Below the pieces are notes generated by a model that saw only the letters and a list, made by a program, of their open reading frames with translations, searched no databases and was not told the DNA's origin. Below are positions 15,738 through 24,734 of a stretch of DNA of 64,000 nt, piece after piece. Positions within the stretch are counted from its first letter, which is position 1. Each line of letters begins with the position of its first letter. This DNA is from an uncultured Oscillibacter sp. GTDB taxonomy: Bacteria; Bacillota; Clostridia; Oscillospirales; Oscillospiraceae. Where the stretch lies: the NCBI GenBank assembly GCA_900544615.1, contig UQVS01000004.1, forward strand, positions 67,187-131,186, read 5' to 3'. A program made the position numbers and the translations under genes.

Positions 15738-17086
15738 GCGAGAACAACAACTCCCGTTCCGGGGCACAGAAGGCCGTTGATCTTGCCCGTGCTGCAAAGG
15801 CGGCCTATCGCATTGCTCAGGCAGCAGCGGTGTCCGGTGTATACGGCGCCGCTGTTGCTGCGGCTAAGGAAGCGCTGCCGTTTCTCATAAAAATCGCAAT
15901 CGGCATTGTGGTTGCCGCCATCGTGATCCCCATGGTGATTTTCACGGCCCTGCCAAACATCTTTTTCGGCTATAACTCCTCAGATACCGATACGGTGATC
16001 CGCATGACGGAGCAGGCCATGACCATCGGCGGAACCTACATGAGTCTGGAGGACTTTGAAAAGACCTACATAGACTCTGTGGTGACTGCCATTGCGGCGG
16101 AATACGAGGAGGACGGCACCGTTATTGACCGCATCGTTGTGGAGAACTCTATGAAGGAGGAAGACCTGCTGTGGCTGATTGCCATAAACTCAGCGGCTTA
16201 CCAACAGGATCTTGATGCCATGAGCGCAGCCAACATCCGGGAGTTCTGTAAGTCCCGCATCTCCTATCTGCCATCTCTGGGCCTCAGCGGCGATGGCACG
16301 GTGACAACGCTGAAGGTAACAGTCAAGAGGCTGGACCCAGAGGATCTGATGGAACAGCTGGGCTTTGACGACGATGCCAAGCTCTGGGCCGGCGCGCTCT
16401 TTGAAACGCTGGAAGAGAGCGATGCCATCGATGAATACTCGTCCTATTATGACTCCTATCAGCCCAGTTACGGTGGGGACGGCTCTTACTCCGGCGATGT
16501 TCAGTATGGATCGGAATTCGGTAACGAGATCGATATTTCCGGCTTCACTGATCCCGACACAAAAAATAGCCACGACCTTGCGGCATACGCCATTCAGGCA
16601 TGGGAGAACAACTGGGGTTATGTTTGGGGCACTTACGGAAATGTCCTGACGGAATCGCTGTTTGAGTACAAGAAGGAGCAGTACCCCGATGGCGTTGGCA
16701 ACTATGCTGATTTTATCGAAGATAACTGGCTGGGCAGACGCACGGCGGACTGTATCGGGCTTATCAAGGGGTATGCCTGGCTGGATACAGGGAACATGAC
16801 CATAGGCTATGCAAAAAATGGGATGCCGGACTACGGAGCCAACCAGATGTATCAATCGGCCAAAGATGCCGGCACGCTCAATTCGGACTACGGCTCTATG
16901 GATACCATGCCGGAGATCATCGGCCTCATGCTTTGGAAAGAGGGGCATGTAGGCGTCTATATTGGCGGTGGTTATGTAATTGAAGCCATGGGCACTAAGA
17001 AGGGCGTCGTAAAGACCGAACTGGAAGGCAGAGGCTGGCAGGGCTGGTGTAAACTGCCCTACATCGACTATCTGGAGGTGGAGTGA
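15734..17086 (+). CDS. Membrane-anchored NlpC/P60 peptidoglycan hydrolase (CD1108-like)
   Basis: A 450-aa protein. A cytosolic Ala-rich N-terminus is followed by one transmembrane helix near residues 52-78 (IKIAIGIVVAAIVIPMVIF). An extracellular middle region with acidic patches follows, and then a C-terminal NlpC/P60-type domain with the catalytic Cys in TADCIGLIKG and the His in EGHVGVYIGGGYVIEAM. This type of protein opens the cell wall for the conjugation channel (VirB1-like role). Overlapping stop/start bases tie it to the TrbL-like gene before and the small HTH gene after, so it is part of the core transfer operon. Confidence 0.88.
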   Translation: MSENNNSRSGAQKAVDLARAAKAAYRIAQAAAVSGVYGAAVAAAKEALPFLIKIAIGIVVAAIVIPMVIFTALPNIFFGYNSSDTDTVIRMTEQAMTIGGTYMSLEDFEKTYIDSVVTAIAAEYEEDGTVIDRIVVENSMKEEDLLWLIAINSAAYQQDLDAMSAANIREFCKSRISYLPSLGLSGDGTVTTLKVTVKRLDPEDLMEQLGFDDDAKLWAGALFETLEESDAIDEYSSYYDSYQPSYGGDGSYSGDVQYGSEFGNEIDISGFTDPDTKNSHDLAAYAIQAWENNWGYVWGTYGNVLTESLFEYKKEQYPDGVGNYADFIEDNWLGRRTADCIGLIKGYAWLDTGNMTIGYAKNGMPDYGANQMYQSAKDAGTLNSDYGSMDTMPEIIGLMLWKEGHVGVYIGGGYVIEAMGTKKGVVKTELEGRGWQGWCKLPYIDYLEVE

Positions 17087-17358
17087 TGATCAAAATTACA
17101 CGATTACGGTTGTTTCGTTTTAAACACCAGATTTCTCTCAGTGAGCTTCACCGCCACAGCGGGTTAAGCCATCAACATATCAGCCGGCTTGAACTTTGCA
17201 GGCGCAGCAGAACACCCAAAGGTGAGCGTGTGTTGGCAGACGCAATACGCTCCATCATCATCTCCCGGCGCGAAGCGCTGGAAAATCTGGAACGAGAGTA
17301 CGAGGTATACCGAGGAAATCTATTACAGCCATTGGAGGTAGAAACGGATGAACTATGA
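17086..17358 (+). CDS. Small XRE-like DNA-binding protein, 90 aa
   Basis: A basic protein with a helix-turn-helix at residues 12-40 (HQISLSELHRHSGLSHQHIS, then RLELCRR). The ATG at 17086 overlaps the previous stop (TGATG) and has GGAGG 7 bases upstream. A charged C-terminal helix (ALENLEREYEVYRG) may dimerise. Lying inside the transfer operon, it may autoregulate transfer genes. It overlaps the PrgI-family gene by 11 bases. Confidence 0.7.
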   Translation: MIKITRLRLFRFKHQISLSELHRHSGLSHQHISRLELCRRSRTPKGERVLADAIRSIIISRREALENLEREYEVYRGNLLQPLEVETDEL

Positions 17359-17653
17359 AATCTACCACATACCCACAAATTTTACAGATGCCGGCCGTGT
17401 TATGGGCTTGTTTGAACTTCGGAATCTGGTGGAGACAGTGATCCTGACGGTTCCGGTTCTGTATCTCTGTATTGCATTTCTGCCCTTTGCGCTGACCACG
17501 AAGATCATCGTAACACTGACTGTAGTTGTGCCGCTTGGCGGGTTCGGCCTGATCGGCATAAACGATGACAGCATGACACGCTGGCTGGGCAGTTGGTGGC
17601 GGTGGCGTCGGGGACGCAGAATCATTCTATTTCGAGGGGAGGTCAGGAAATGA
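17348..17653 (+). CDS. PrgI-family type IV secretion protein
   Basis: A 101-aa protein with an N-terminal beta-strand segment (YEIYHIPTNFTDAGRVMGLF), two transmembrane helices near residues 32-50 and 52-72, and a basic, Trp/Arg-rich C-terminus. This matches the PrgI family that always precedes VirB4 in Gram-positive elements and is thought to correspond to VirB3. ATG at 17348 follows GGAGGT. The stop overlaps the start of the next gene by 4 bases. Confidence 0.85.
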   Translation: MNYEIYHIPTNFTDAGRVMGLFELRNLVETVILTVPVLYLCIAFLPFALTTKIIVTLTVVVPLGGFGLIGINDDSMTRWLGSWWRWRRGRRIILFRGEVRK

Positions 17654-18324
17654 ATCTGAAAGAACTGCTATTTGGCGGTGGAGTCCAGTCCGGAGACAGC
17701 GGCGGTGCTTACCGCGACAGCATCCAGGCGTGGCTCCCCATCAAAAACATCATCGGCGGTGTGGTTATAACCAAGGACAACCGCTTTGTAAAGATTCTGG
17801 AGGTGCTGCCCGTCAACATCTATCTCAAGTCCACCAATGACCGCCAGAACATCATATCGTCCTTTGCAGCCTATCTGAAGATCGCCCCCAACGACCTGCA
17901 GATGATCGCCAGAACGCTGCCTGCGGATACCCAGGCGTATGTGGAGCAGATGCAGCGCTATGCGGAGCATGAGGACAACGAGGCGTGCCGGGAGATGATC
18001 GAGGACAATATCCGGGAGATCGGCCACGGCATTGCCAGCAACGCCATGCGGCACCGCTTCTTTCTGGTGTTCCAGTATGAGGCCGGGATGCGGGCAAAGC
18101 GCAATACCGTACAGGCCATCGTACAGCGGCTCAACGAGGAGGCTGACACCGCACGGCGGTATCTGGATCTTTGTGAACTGGAAGTTATGGAGCCGCGCTA
18201 CTGTGATAACTTTATTCTCAAGCTTCTGTATGAGATTCTGAGCAAGAAGACCAGCCAGCGGGTTCGCTTGCCCGATGGTGTCTTTGATATGACAACTGCC
18301 GTACACGGCATTTACGAGGAGTGA
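17650..18324 (+). CDS. VirB4 N-domain-like conjugation protein, 224 aa
   Basis: The protein resembles the N-terminal non-ATPase part of VirB4/TraC proteins: IKNIIGGVVITKDNRFVKIL and a helical region (ISSFAAYLKIAPNDLQMIA). It has no Walker motifs. It is followed after 4 bases by a 658-aa protein that itself contains a VirB4 N-region plus ATPase. It therefore looks like a separate dedicated subunit rather than a fragment of a broken gene. Start ATG at 17650 overlaps the PrgI stop; GAGGTCAGGAAATG gives the ribosome site. It probably docks at the inner face of the channel. Confidence 0.75.
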   Translation: MNLKELLFGGGVQSGDSGGAYRDSIQAWLPIKNIIGGVVITKDNRFVKILEVLPVNIYLKSTNDRQNIISSFAAYLKIAPNDLQMIARTLPADTQAYVEQMQRYAEHEDNEACREMIEDNIREIGHGIASNAMRHRFFLVFQYEAGMRAKRNTVQAIVQRLNEEADTARRYLDLCELEVMEPRYCDNFILKLLYEILSKKTSQRVRLPDGVFDMTTAVHGIYEE

Positions 18325-18328
18325 GACG

Positions 18329-20305
18329 ATGCAGGCAATGAAAAAAAGCAAAAAGAAACCGGCGGCAAAGTCCGCCCCCGAAAAGGCCAAAAAGACGAAG
18401 CAGGTCAAAGATGAGCAGAATGAGAAACAGCCCCTTTTGAAAACGCTGATCTTTGGTGAAGAAAAACCGGACCTTACAGAGCTGGAAGCCGGCTCTACAA
18501 CCATACTGGATATTCTGTCTCCGACCACCGTGGACACCAAAAGCCGTGACTACATCGTAGTGGACGGCGTTTTTCATACCTACCTCTATGTCACGGGTTA
18601 CGGATACACCACCACGGTTGGCTCCTGCTGGCTTGCGCCCTTGGTGGAGGCCGGAGAAGGCGTCAATATGAGCTTTCTTGTAAAGCGGCAGTCCAAGGAA
18701 AAAATCCTATCCAAGATCTCGCAGACTACCATGGTCAACCGCTCCCGTATGCGGGATGTGGGTGATACCCGCCAGGACTACGAGGAACTGGACAGCGCCA
18801 TCAGCTCTGGTCTTTATCTGAAGGACGTGATGAACCGTCAGGGCGAGGATTTCTACTATATGCACACCCTGATCGAGGTTACTGCTCCCGACCCGGAAAC
18901 GCTGGAACAGCGGGTCACAGAGGTAGAAAAGCTGTGCGTATCCGTCGATATGATCGCGCGGCGCTGTGACTATAAAAACGAGCAGGCATTCCTTTCTTCG
19001 CTGCCCATTCTGGCCCTTGATCCGGACATTGAGCGAAAGGCCCGGCGCAATGCCCTGACTTCGGGCGTCGCTGCGGCCTTTCCCTTTGCCTCCTACGAGC
19101 TGAGTGACCACAATGGCATCTTCCTCGGCCTGAACCTTTACAACCGCTCTCCGGTCTTTCTGGACCCCTATGATGACTACAAATACACCAACGGAAACTG
19201 GTGGATCGGAGGCTCTACCGGCGCGGGCAAGACGGTGACGCTCCAGTGTCTTGGCGGCCGGCTCCGGCAGCAGGGCAAGCGGGTCATCATCATAGCTCCG
19301 AAAAAAGGTCATGAGTTCCGTCCCCTGTGTGAAAAGCTGGGCGGCCTGTATCTGAGGATGTCCCCGTCCTCCAAGGACTGTCCCAACCTCATGGCCATTC
19401 GGAGAAAGTCTCTGGACTCCTACGCCAAGCTCAAAAACATCGCCGCCCGTGACGATTCTGTGCTGGCTGACAAGATCGCTCAGCTTATCATCTGGTTCTC
19501 ATTGAAGAAAAAAGATCTGGGCGAAGAGGATAAGAGCCGTCTGGACTCCTCTCTGGTGGAGGTCTACAGCCGCTACGGCATCACCTTTGACAACAGTACC
19601 ATCGTGGATGAGGACGGCAATTTCCGTAAAATGCCTATCATCTCAGACTGGTACGAAGTTCTCTATCAGGACCCGGATACCCGGCATCTGGCCGTGGTGC
19701 TCTCCCGTTATGTGAGTGGTTCTGCATCGGCTATGGCGTCCCGGAACGACATTGATCTGGACAACAAATACATCGTCCTCGACCTGTCCGGTATGCCTGA
19801 TGACATGATCGCGGACGGTACTTTCTGGGCCACCAGCATTGCTTACGATCTGATTATGAACTGTGAGACAGACCTCTCCGCACTGCTGGCAGACGAGCTG
19901 TGGAGCCTTGTGGGAGCTACGGCCAATCCACAGGCGGCGGGCTTTGTGCTGGAGATGGTGAAGACCATACGCGGCCTTGGCGGTATCGCGGTGACAAGCA
20001 CACAGGGAATGCAGGATCTGTTTGGCCTTGAGGGCGGCAGCTACGGCAAGGGCATCCTTGACGCCAGCCGCATCAAGCTGGTCATGCAGATGGAGGAACA
20101 GGAGGCCCGGCTCATTCAGGATAAGCTCAACCTGTCCGAGGATGAGGTGCGGCAGATCACCCGCTTCCGGCGCGGTGAGGGACTGCTCTGCATCGGTTAT
20201 AACCATGTCCCTGTGGCGTTTCACACCACGCCCCGGGAATATGAGGCCATCACTACATCGCCCACAGACCTGCGTGTAAAACGAACGGAGGCGAGAGATG
20301 AATGA
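18329..20305 (+). CDS. virB4: VirB4-like conjugation ATPase (CD1110-like)
   Basis: A 658-aa ATPase. The first 40 residues are Lys-rich, then a VirB4 N-domain (about 45-240) and the motor domain. Walker A is GSTGAGKT (295-302), followed by VIIIAPKKGHEF. The Walker B-type segment is ALLADELW near residue 520, and a Gln-rich sensor region (AVTSTQGMQDL) follows. VirB4 energises assembly and substrate passage in type IV secretion. The gene sits directly after the PrgI and N-domain-like genes and overlaps the RusA-like gene by 8 bases, making it central to the operon. Confidence 0.9.
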   Translation: MQAMKKSKKKPAAKSAPEKAKKTKQVKDEQNEKQPLLKTLIFGEEKPDLTELEAGSTTILDILSPTTVDTKSRDYIVVDGVFHTYLYVTGYGYTTTVGSCWLAPLVEAGEGVNMSFLVKRQSKEKILSKISQTTMVNRSRMRDVGDTRQDYEELDSAISSGLYLKDVMNRQGEDFYYMHTLIEVTAPDPETLEQRVTEVEKLCVSVDMIARRCDYKNEQAFLSSLPILALDPDIERKARRNALTSGVAAAFPFASYELSDHNGIFLGLNLYNRSPVFLDPYDDYKYTNGNWWIGGSTGAGKTVTLQCLGGRLRQQGKRVIIIAPKKGHEFRPLCEKLGGLYLRMSPSSKDCPNLMAIRRKSLDSYAKLKNIAARDDSVLADKIAQLIIWFSLKKKDLGEEDKSRLDSSLVEVYSRYGITFDNSTIVDEDGNFRKMPIISDWYEVLYQDPDTRHLAVVLSRYVSGSASAMASRNDIDLDNKYIVLDLSGMPDDMIADGTFWATSIAYDLIMNCETDLSALLADELWSLVGATANPQAAGFVLEMVKTIRGLGGIAVTSTQGMQDLFGLEGGSYGKGILDASRIKLVMQMEEQEARLIQDKLNLSEDEVRQITRFRRGEGLLCIGYNHVPVAFHTTPREYEAITTSPTDLRVKRTEARDE

Positions 20306-20981
20306 GATGAAGCGGGACATGATCCGTATTCAGGAACTGGTAGGCAGCGCCTTCGGACAGACCGGCGCACTGGTAGCCCTGTCCGACGGCGGCCACATGA
20401 ACCCCAAGAAACTGCAAAAGACTTTGGAGCAGACCATGGAGCATTTTGAAAGCGCCGCGCTGGAGCTGCGCCGGCTGTGTGAGCAGTATTCGCCGGGGAC
20501 AGGCGGCTTTTCAAAAAAGAGTGTGCTGCCTGCCATGGATGTGACCGGCAGCGTGGAAGAGTTCGGCTATGGCTGGCTTCATATTACCCTCAATACGCTG
20601 CTGCCCCATTGCCGTTATCAAAATCCGAACTGGCTTGCCGATACCATCAGCCGCCTGCTGGACGGATATGTGGCGTGCGGAAAGGAGCTGCCCTTTTACC
20701 GCCGGGCCCTGCTGGTCATTGATGAGCATACGACCATAGAAGGCCGCCATATTTTCGACCAGGACAACAAGGGTTGGAAGGCCGTCAGCAACGCCATCAA
20801 AGGCAGAGTCGTTCCGGATGATGACCAGCACACCCTCGCTGTTGCACTGCTTTCCACGAAGGTCCAGGAACGGGAATGCTGCCATATCACACTACTGCAT
20901 CAAGCGGATGCCCATGATTTTTTTGCGGTCCATTCCAGTGATTATGCCCGCGATAATTTCTATTCCGGCCGCTGGTGCTGA
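20298..20981 (+). CDS. RusA-like protein in the transfer operon, 227 aa
   Basis: Residues about 80-210 contain features reminiscent of RusA Holliday-junction resolvases: a strand-rich segment, then FDQDNKGWKAVSNAIKG and VVPDDDQHT, matching the D-x-DN...K...L and DD-Q acidic layout of RusA. RusA cuts four-way junctions as a dimer. In conjugation a resolvase might process branched intermediates, but this gene lies between the VirB4 and VirD4 genes and could have another role. The N-terminal 80 residues are helical and unassigned. Start ATG at 20298 follows GGAGG. The assignment rests on motif resemblance only. Confidence 0.55.
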   Translation: MNEMKRDMIRIQELVGSAFGQTGALVALSDGGHMNPKKLQKTLEQTMEHFESAALELRRLCEQYSPGTGGFSKKSVLPAMDVTGSVEEFGYGWLHITLNTLLPHCRYQNPNWLADTISRLLDGYVACGKELPFYRRALLVIDEHTTIEGRHIFDQDNKGWKAVSNAIKGRVVPDDDQHTLAVALLSTKVQERECCHITLLHQADAHDFFAVHSSDYARDNFYSGRWC

Positions 20982-21010
20982 CGAACAAAATGGGCAAAAA
21001 AGTTGCGAAA

Positions 21011-21254
21011 ACACCCGTAAGACGCACCCTCATTTTTGGCCGTTTTCGGGCTTCTGGAGCAGTTGGAACGTCTTACGGGTGTCGAGGGCCCCGAAAGCCT
21101 TGATATGACTGGGTTTTTCAGGTGGGAAAAGCCTTGAAAACGGGATACTGTCCTTACTACTATGTGGGAGCCGTAAGAGGGGTCCCACATAGCGCCGGAA
21201 AAAGACGCCGAAATTGTTCTTGCGCCGGAAGCGGCGCAAGGACGGTTTCGGCGT
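21011..21254. other. Stem-loop-rich spacer (304-base gene-free stretch 20982-21285)
   Basis: Three inverted repeats are packed here. ACACCCGTAAGACG at 21011-21024 pairs perfectly with 21069-21082 (44-base loop). CTATGTGGGA at 21160-21169 pairs with 21183-21192. A nested hairpin has inner 9-base arms at 21219-21227 / 21232-21240 with a GAAG loop and outer arms at 21205-21213 / 21246-21254. No good coding frame is seen. No T-run follows the first two, so they are not simple terminators. Origin-of-transfer or operator functions are possible. Confidence 0.7.
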
Positions 21255-21285
21255 TTGCAGGAATCTGTGAGGAGGTGATTTTGGC

Positions 21286-22413
21286 GTGCTCTTCACCGTG
21301 AGAGAGGTCGATGTTCTGCGCCTGCTCTGCTGGTGCCAGAATGTTAAGCCGGAGGATTTGAATAAGATTTCCACCGAGACGGAACGGGAGAATCTGATTG
21401 CTCTGGGGTTTGCCAAGCTGCACGAGAGAAGCGGTACCCTGACCATTACGGAAAGCGGGAAAGCCTTTCTTCATGTGCTCTTAGAGGGCGAAGTTCCCAA
21501 CCTTGCGTTTTCCTACCGTCCCGAACTCATTGAGCGGCGAGTCCGCTTATCAAGAGTCGTGCTGACTGCCTACTACGCCGGCATCAATGTGTTCACGACT
21601 GGGGCAAGCAGCTTGAGCGCCCGGTCCTCATTGTTCCTGACTTCTGTTACAAGAAACAGTGGTAGAAATTCATGGGGCAGCGCACGTGTCGGTGCCATCG
21701 CCCATCTGGGCAACACCTACTACGCGGTGCATTACATCTGCCCCGGTATCGGCCGCATGGCGGTCAACGATGAACTGAAGGCTTTTCATAACCACACCAA
21801 TTTCGGTGTCGGGACCAACCGGGCCTTTCTCTTTGCAGGCCCGACTTACAACGATGTGATCGAGGAGCTGAAGATATACGGCGAAAAGAAAGATACAAAA
21901 CTGATTCGGTACGGAGATGTCTACCGGGGACTGACTTCACCCATTCATCTGCTCTCCTGTGATGAAACGGGGGCAAGGCAGCTTCAGATCATGTGCGTTC
22001 CCAATTACCGTGAGAAGCTGGCAGGCCTGATGCTCAAGGGGGCCTACCAGCCTCCACCGGATGACGCTCCTGCGTGGGATGGGATGTTCAACGGAAGTCC
22101 TTTCGTCGTTGGAGTGGACATGAACCTGCGGCGGATCGACGCTGCTGTTAAATTTGCAAAGAAGAAAGATTGTCTTCCGATCCTGCTTGCTGCCTTGGAC
22201 GGACAGGGTGATGCCGTGCTGCTATCCCGTTACAGGGATGCTGGTGATGCCAAGGTCTATACAGTAACCGAGAAGGTTCTGACAAAGCTTTTTGACAGGA
22301 AGCCGTCGATCTACACGCCTCCGCGGACACCGTACCTGACCGGGAAAGGAGATGTGATAGATGCCCCGCTTATCAAAACTGCTGGAAAAACTGGAGGATC
22401 GCATCGCAAATAA
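21286..22413 (+). CDS. Winged-helix-like protein upstream of virD4, 375 aa
   Basis: The N-terminal 70 residues look like a winged helix (VREVDVLRLLCWCQNVKPED onward, then GTLTITESGKAFL). The remainder alternates strands and helices like a nucleotide-binding or nuclease-like fold (HYICPGIGRM, FLFAGPTYNDVIEELK, PILLAALDGQGDAVLL). No catalytic motif is certain. GTG at 21286 has GGAGGTGA 7 bases upstream. Its last 53 bases overlap the VirD4 coding region. Position next to a stem-loop-rich spacer and the coupling protein makes a DNA-processing or accessory relaxosome role plausible, but this is inference. Confidence 0.65.
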   Translation: MLFTVREVDVLRLLCWCQNVKPEDLNKISTETERENLIALGFAKLHERSGTLTITESGKAFLHVLLEGEVPNLAFSYRPELIERRVRLSRVVLTAYYAGINVFTTGASSLSARSSLFLTSVTRNSGRNSWGSARVGAIAHLGNTYYAVHYICPGIGRMAVNDELKAFHNHTNFGVGTNRAFLFAGPTYNDVIEELKIYGEKKDTKLIRYGDVYRGLTSPIHLLSCDETGARQLQIMCVPNYREKLAGLMLKGAYQPPPDDAPAWDGMFNGSPFVVGVDMNLRRIDAAVKFAKKKDCLPILLAALDGQGDAVLLSRYRDAGDAKVYTVTEKVLTKLFDRKPSIYTPPRTPYLTGKGDVIDAPLIKTAGKTGGSHRK

Positions 22414-24583
22414 ATGGGGGCGTTGGTATGAACGCAACAGGGCCCGCGTTCCGCTCTACGGAGTGCTGACACTTGCCGGATGGTATCTCTATGGAATGCT
22501 GCTTAACTCCCTGAAGCTTGGAAAGCAGTCGGTGTTCAACACCACCGGTGAAGTGATCGAGAGCATCTGGGTGTTCAACCCATTCAAAAATCTGTTCGTG
22601 GTATTTACGCCTTTCGGCCTTGGAGTTTCCGCATTCATAGTCCTTATGGTATGCCTCATCACAAAGAAGGGATACAGCTGGTTTTCCGGCTATAAGTTCA
22701 CCCGCGATCCCCGTGGCTTTGATATCCTGCCGGACGGTACCCACGGCACCTCCGGCTTCAGCACCAAAAAGGAGCTGGCCGAGCATCTGGAGCTTGGAAG
22801 CGCCCATGAGGTCACGGGGATGCTGCTGGGGCGTATCAAGGATCATCCGGATGACCCGGACAAATACTCGACCTACGTAGCCCACCGGATGAAGCCCGGT
22901 GAAAACAATAACATCCTGTGCATCGGCGCCCCTGGCTCATACAAGTCCAGGGGTTTTATCATACCCTTCCTCATGGGCTGCGCACAGAGAAGCTGCCGGG
23001 GCCTGTCGCAGGGCGGCGGTGACAGCGCACAGGCCCATCTGGAGTCGGTCATTGCCACAGACCCAAAGGGCGAGCTGTTTGAAATGCTTGCGCCGTATTT
23101 TCGGGAAAAAGGCTTTTACGTCAAGGCAGTCAACTTCCTAGATATGGCCCATTCGGATGGATGGAACTGTCTGGCCGGTCTGGACACCAACCCAAACCTT
23201 GTGAGCACGGTGGCCAACACCATCATCCAGAATACCTCCGGTCCCAATGAAGCAGACGACTTCTGGAGCCGTGCTGAGCTGAATCTGCTCATGGCGCTCA
23301 TCCACTATGTCTGCAACCTGAAGGACGCCCGGGGCAATCTGCTCCCCATCGAGCAGCGCAGCCTTGGCGATGTCTATAAGATCCTGGCCTATAAAAGTGT
23401 AAACGAGATTAACCGCATTCTGGCAGAGCTGCCGCCGGAGCATCCTGCCAAGGGGCCACACGGTCTGTTCCTGAAGGCCCGCGAAAACCTCTGGGGCAAT
23501 ATCATCATCGGCCTGGGCAACCGGCTTGCCATCTTTCAGGACCCGTTGGTGGATAAGATCACTCGCAACCATGATGTTGACCTATTGCTGCCCGGGCAGA
23601 AACCCTGTGCTTACTTCGTCATCATCTCCGCGCAGGACAGCACCTATCGCTTTCTCAGCTCTTTGTTCTTCTCGCTGACCTTCCCCCGACTTTCCGACTA
23701 TGCCCGATTGCATGGTGGCCGATTGCCTGTTCTCACCAACTTCTGTTTGGAGGAGTACCTGAACATCGGTTACATGGAGGGCATTTCCGATGTGTTCAAC
23801 TCCATTCGTGGCTTTAATATGTCGGTGCAGCTTGCGGTGCAGTCCCTGTCCCAATGGAAGGAAAAGTATCCCGGTACGGAATGGGAAAATCAGCTCAACG
23901 CCTTTGACCGAACCATCTATATGGGCTGCAACGATCTGACCAGCGCCAAATACTTCGCAGAGAAGTGCGGCAAGGTTACCATCTCCGTCACCAACAACCA
24001 GTTTCCGCTGATGCCGTTGTTTTCTCCTGTCTACAGTTCTACCCGGCCGTATTCCCAAACGCGAAGCAATACCCAGCGTGACCTGCTGCAGGCGGATGAG
24101 TTCCTGCGGCTGGACCGGTATAAGTGTGTGGTCATGTTCAACCACTACAAGCCGGCTCATCTCTATAAGATCATGCTGGAGGAATTGCCGGAGTACAAAC
24201 AGCTGAGAAAGTGCAGTGTATTCGATTATGAGCCTGAATGGAAAAGCCGCGAGGAAGCAGAGAGGCAAAGACGTGCGCCGGAAAAACGCAGCGACATGGA
24301 GGAAACGGAGTCACCGCCGAATCTGCAGCAATCTACCCGGAACCCCGATGCCCATGGAGCAGCCCGACAGGCAGCTGACCCTCCCGTGGCGGGAAAGCCG
24401 TCTGTACCGCAGAGACAGGAAACTGGCAACACCTGTATTTACGACATTCCATCCATGAAAAACGCAACCCCGGAGTCCATTGGACTGGTGGAAATGACCC
24501 GCAGCGCCATAATCAGCAGTGATGACCCGGAACTGGAGGAGATGGACGATCCCAGCCGCATCCCGCCCGGCCGGGGCATATAA
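22361..24583 (+). CDS. virD4: VirD4/TraG-type coupling ATPase (CD1115-like)
   Basis: A 740-aa coupling protein. Two N-terminal membrane helices (about 29-50 and 80-106), then Walker A GAPGSYKS near residue 190, TDPKGELFE near 235, and the Walker B-like segment NFCLEEYLNIG near 460. A Pro/Glu/Arg-rich tail follows. It receives the relaxase-DNA complex and feeds it to the VirB4/VirB6 channel. ATG at 22361 follows AAAGGAGATG. Between Walker A and TDPKGE there is an extra stretch of about 20 residues rich in Gly, Ser and Cys (near 205-227) not expected in the family. Confidence 0.9.
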   Translation: MPRLSKLLEKLEDRIANKWGRWYERNRARVPLYGVLTLAGWYLYGMLLNSLKLGKQSVFNTTGEVIESIWVFNPFKNLFVVFTPFGLGVSAFIVLMVCLITKKGYSWFSGYKFTRDPRGFDILPDGTHGTSGFSTKKELAEHLELGSAHEVTGMLLGRIKDHPDDPDKYSTYVAHRMKPGENNNILCIGAPGSYKSRGFIIPFLMGCAQRSCRGLSQGGGDSAQAHLESVIATDPKGELFEMLAPYFREKGFYVKAVNFLDMAHSDGWNCLAGLDTNPNLVSTVANTIIQNTSGPNEADDFWSRAELNLLMALIHYVCNLKDARGNLLPIEQRSLGDVYKILAYKSVNEINRILAELPPEHPAKGPHGLFLKARENLWGNIIIGLGNRLAIFQDPLVDKITRNHDVDLLLPGQKPCAYFVIISAQDSTYRFLSSLFFSLTFPRLSDYARLHGGRLPVLTNFCLEEYLNIGYMEGISDVFNSIRGFNMSVQLAVQSLSQWKEKYPGTEWENQLNAFDRTIYMGCNDLTSAKYFAEKCGKVTISVTNNQFPLMPLFSPVYSSTRPYSQTRSNTQRDLLQADEFLRLDRYKCVVMFNHYKPAHLYKIMLEELPEYKQLRKCSVFDYEPEWKSREEAERQRRAPEKRSDMEETESPPNLQQSTRNPDAHGAARQAADPPVAGKPSVPQRQETGNTCIYDIPSMKNATPESIGLVEMTRSAIISSDDPELEEMDDPSRIPPGRGI

Positions 24584-24584
24584 A

Positions 24585-24611
24585 AACAGGAGACAGTATT
24601 GGCCTCCTGTT
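24585..24611 (-). terminator. Terminator for the minus-strand mini-gene
   Basis: Arms AACAGGAG (24585-24592) and CTCCTGTT (24604-24611) form an 8-base stem. Read on the minus strand it is followed by a TTTTTAT tract; on the plus strand no T-run follows. It therefore ends transcription coming from the minus-strand promoter at 24735-24763. Confidence 0.65.
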
Positions 24612-24714
24612 AAAGTCGTATTTCTGCAAGCAATTCTTCAAAACTGATTTGTCCCAGAAGAGGCTCGTTGTCCTGTTCCTCCGGGGTTTCGATCTGTAAT
24701 TCTTTCTCATCCAT
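24610..24714 (-). CDS. Possible 34-aa acidic peptide, antisense-oriented
   Basis: A short frame (MDEKELQIETPEEQ at its start, GQISFEELLAEI near the end) on the strand opposite to all surrounding transfer genes. It has its own consensus promoter upstream and a terminator at its end. The ribosome site is weak (GGTGA). The peptide is strongly acidic and amphipathic. It could be a small regulator, or the transcript may act as RNA. Function unknown. Confidence 0.45.
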   Translation of the reverse strand: MDEKELQIETPEEQDNEPLLGQISFEELLAEIRL

Positions 24715-24734
24715 CACTATATCACCGATGATCT

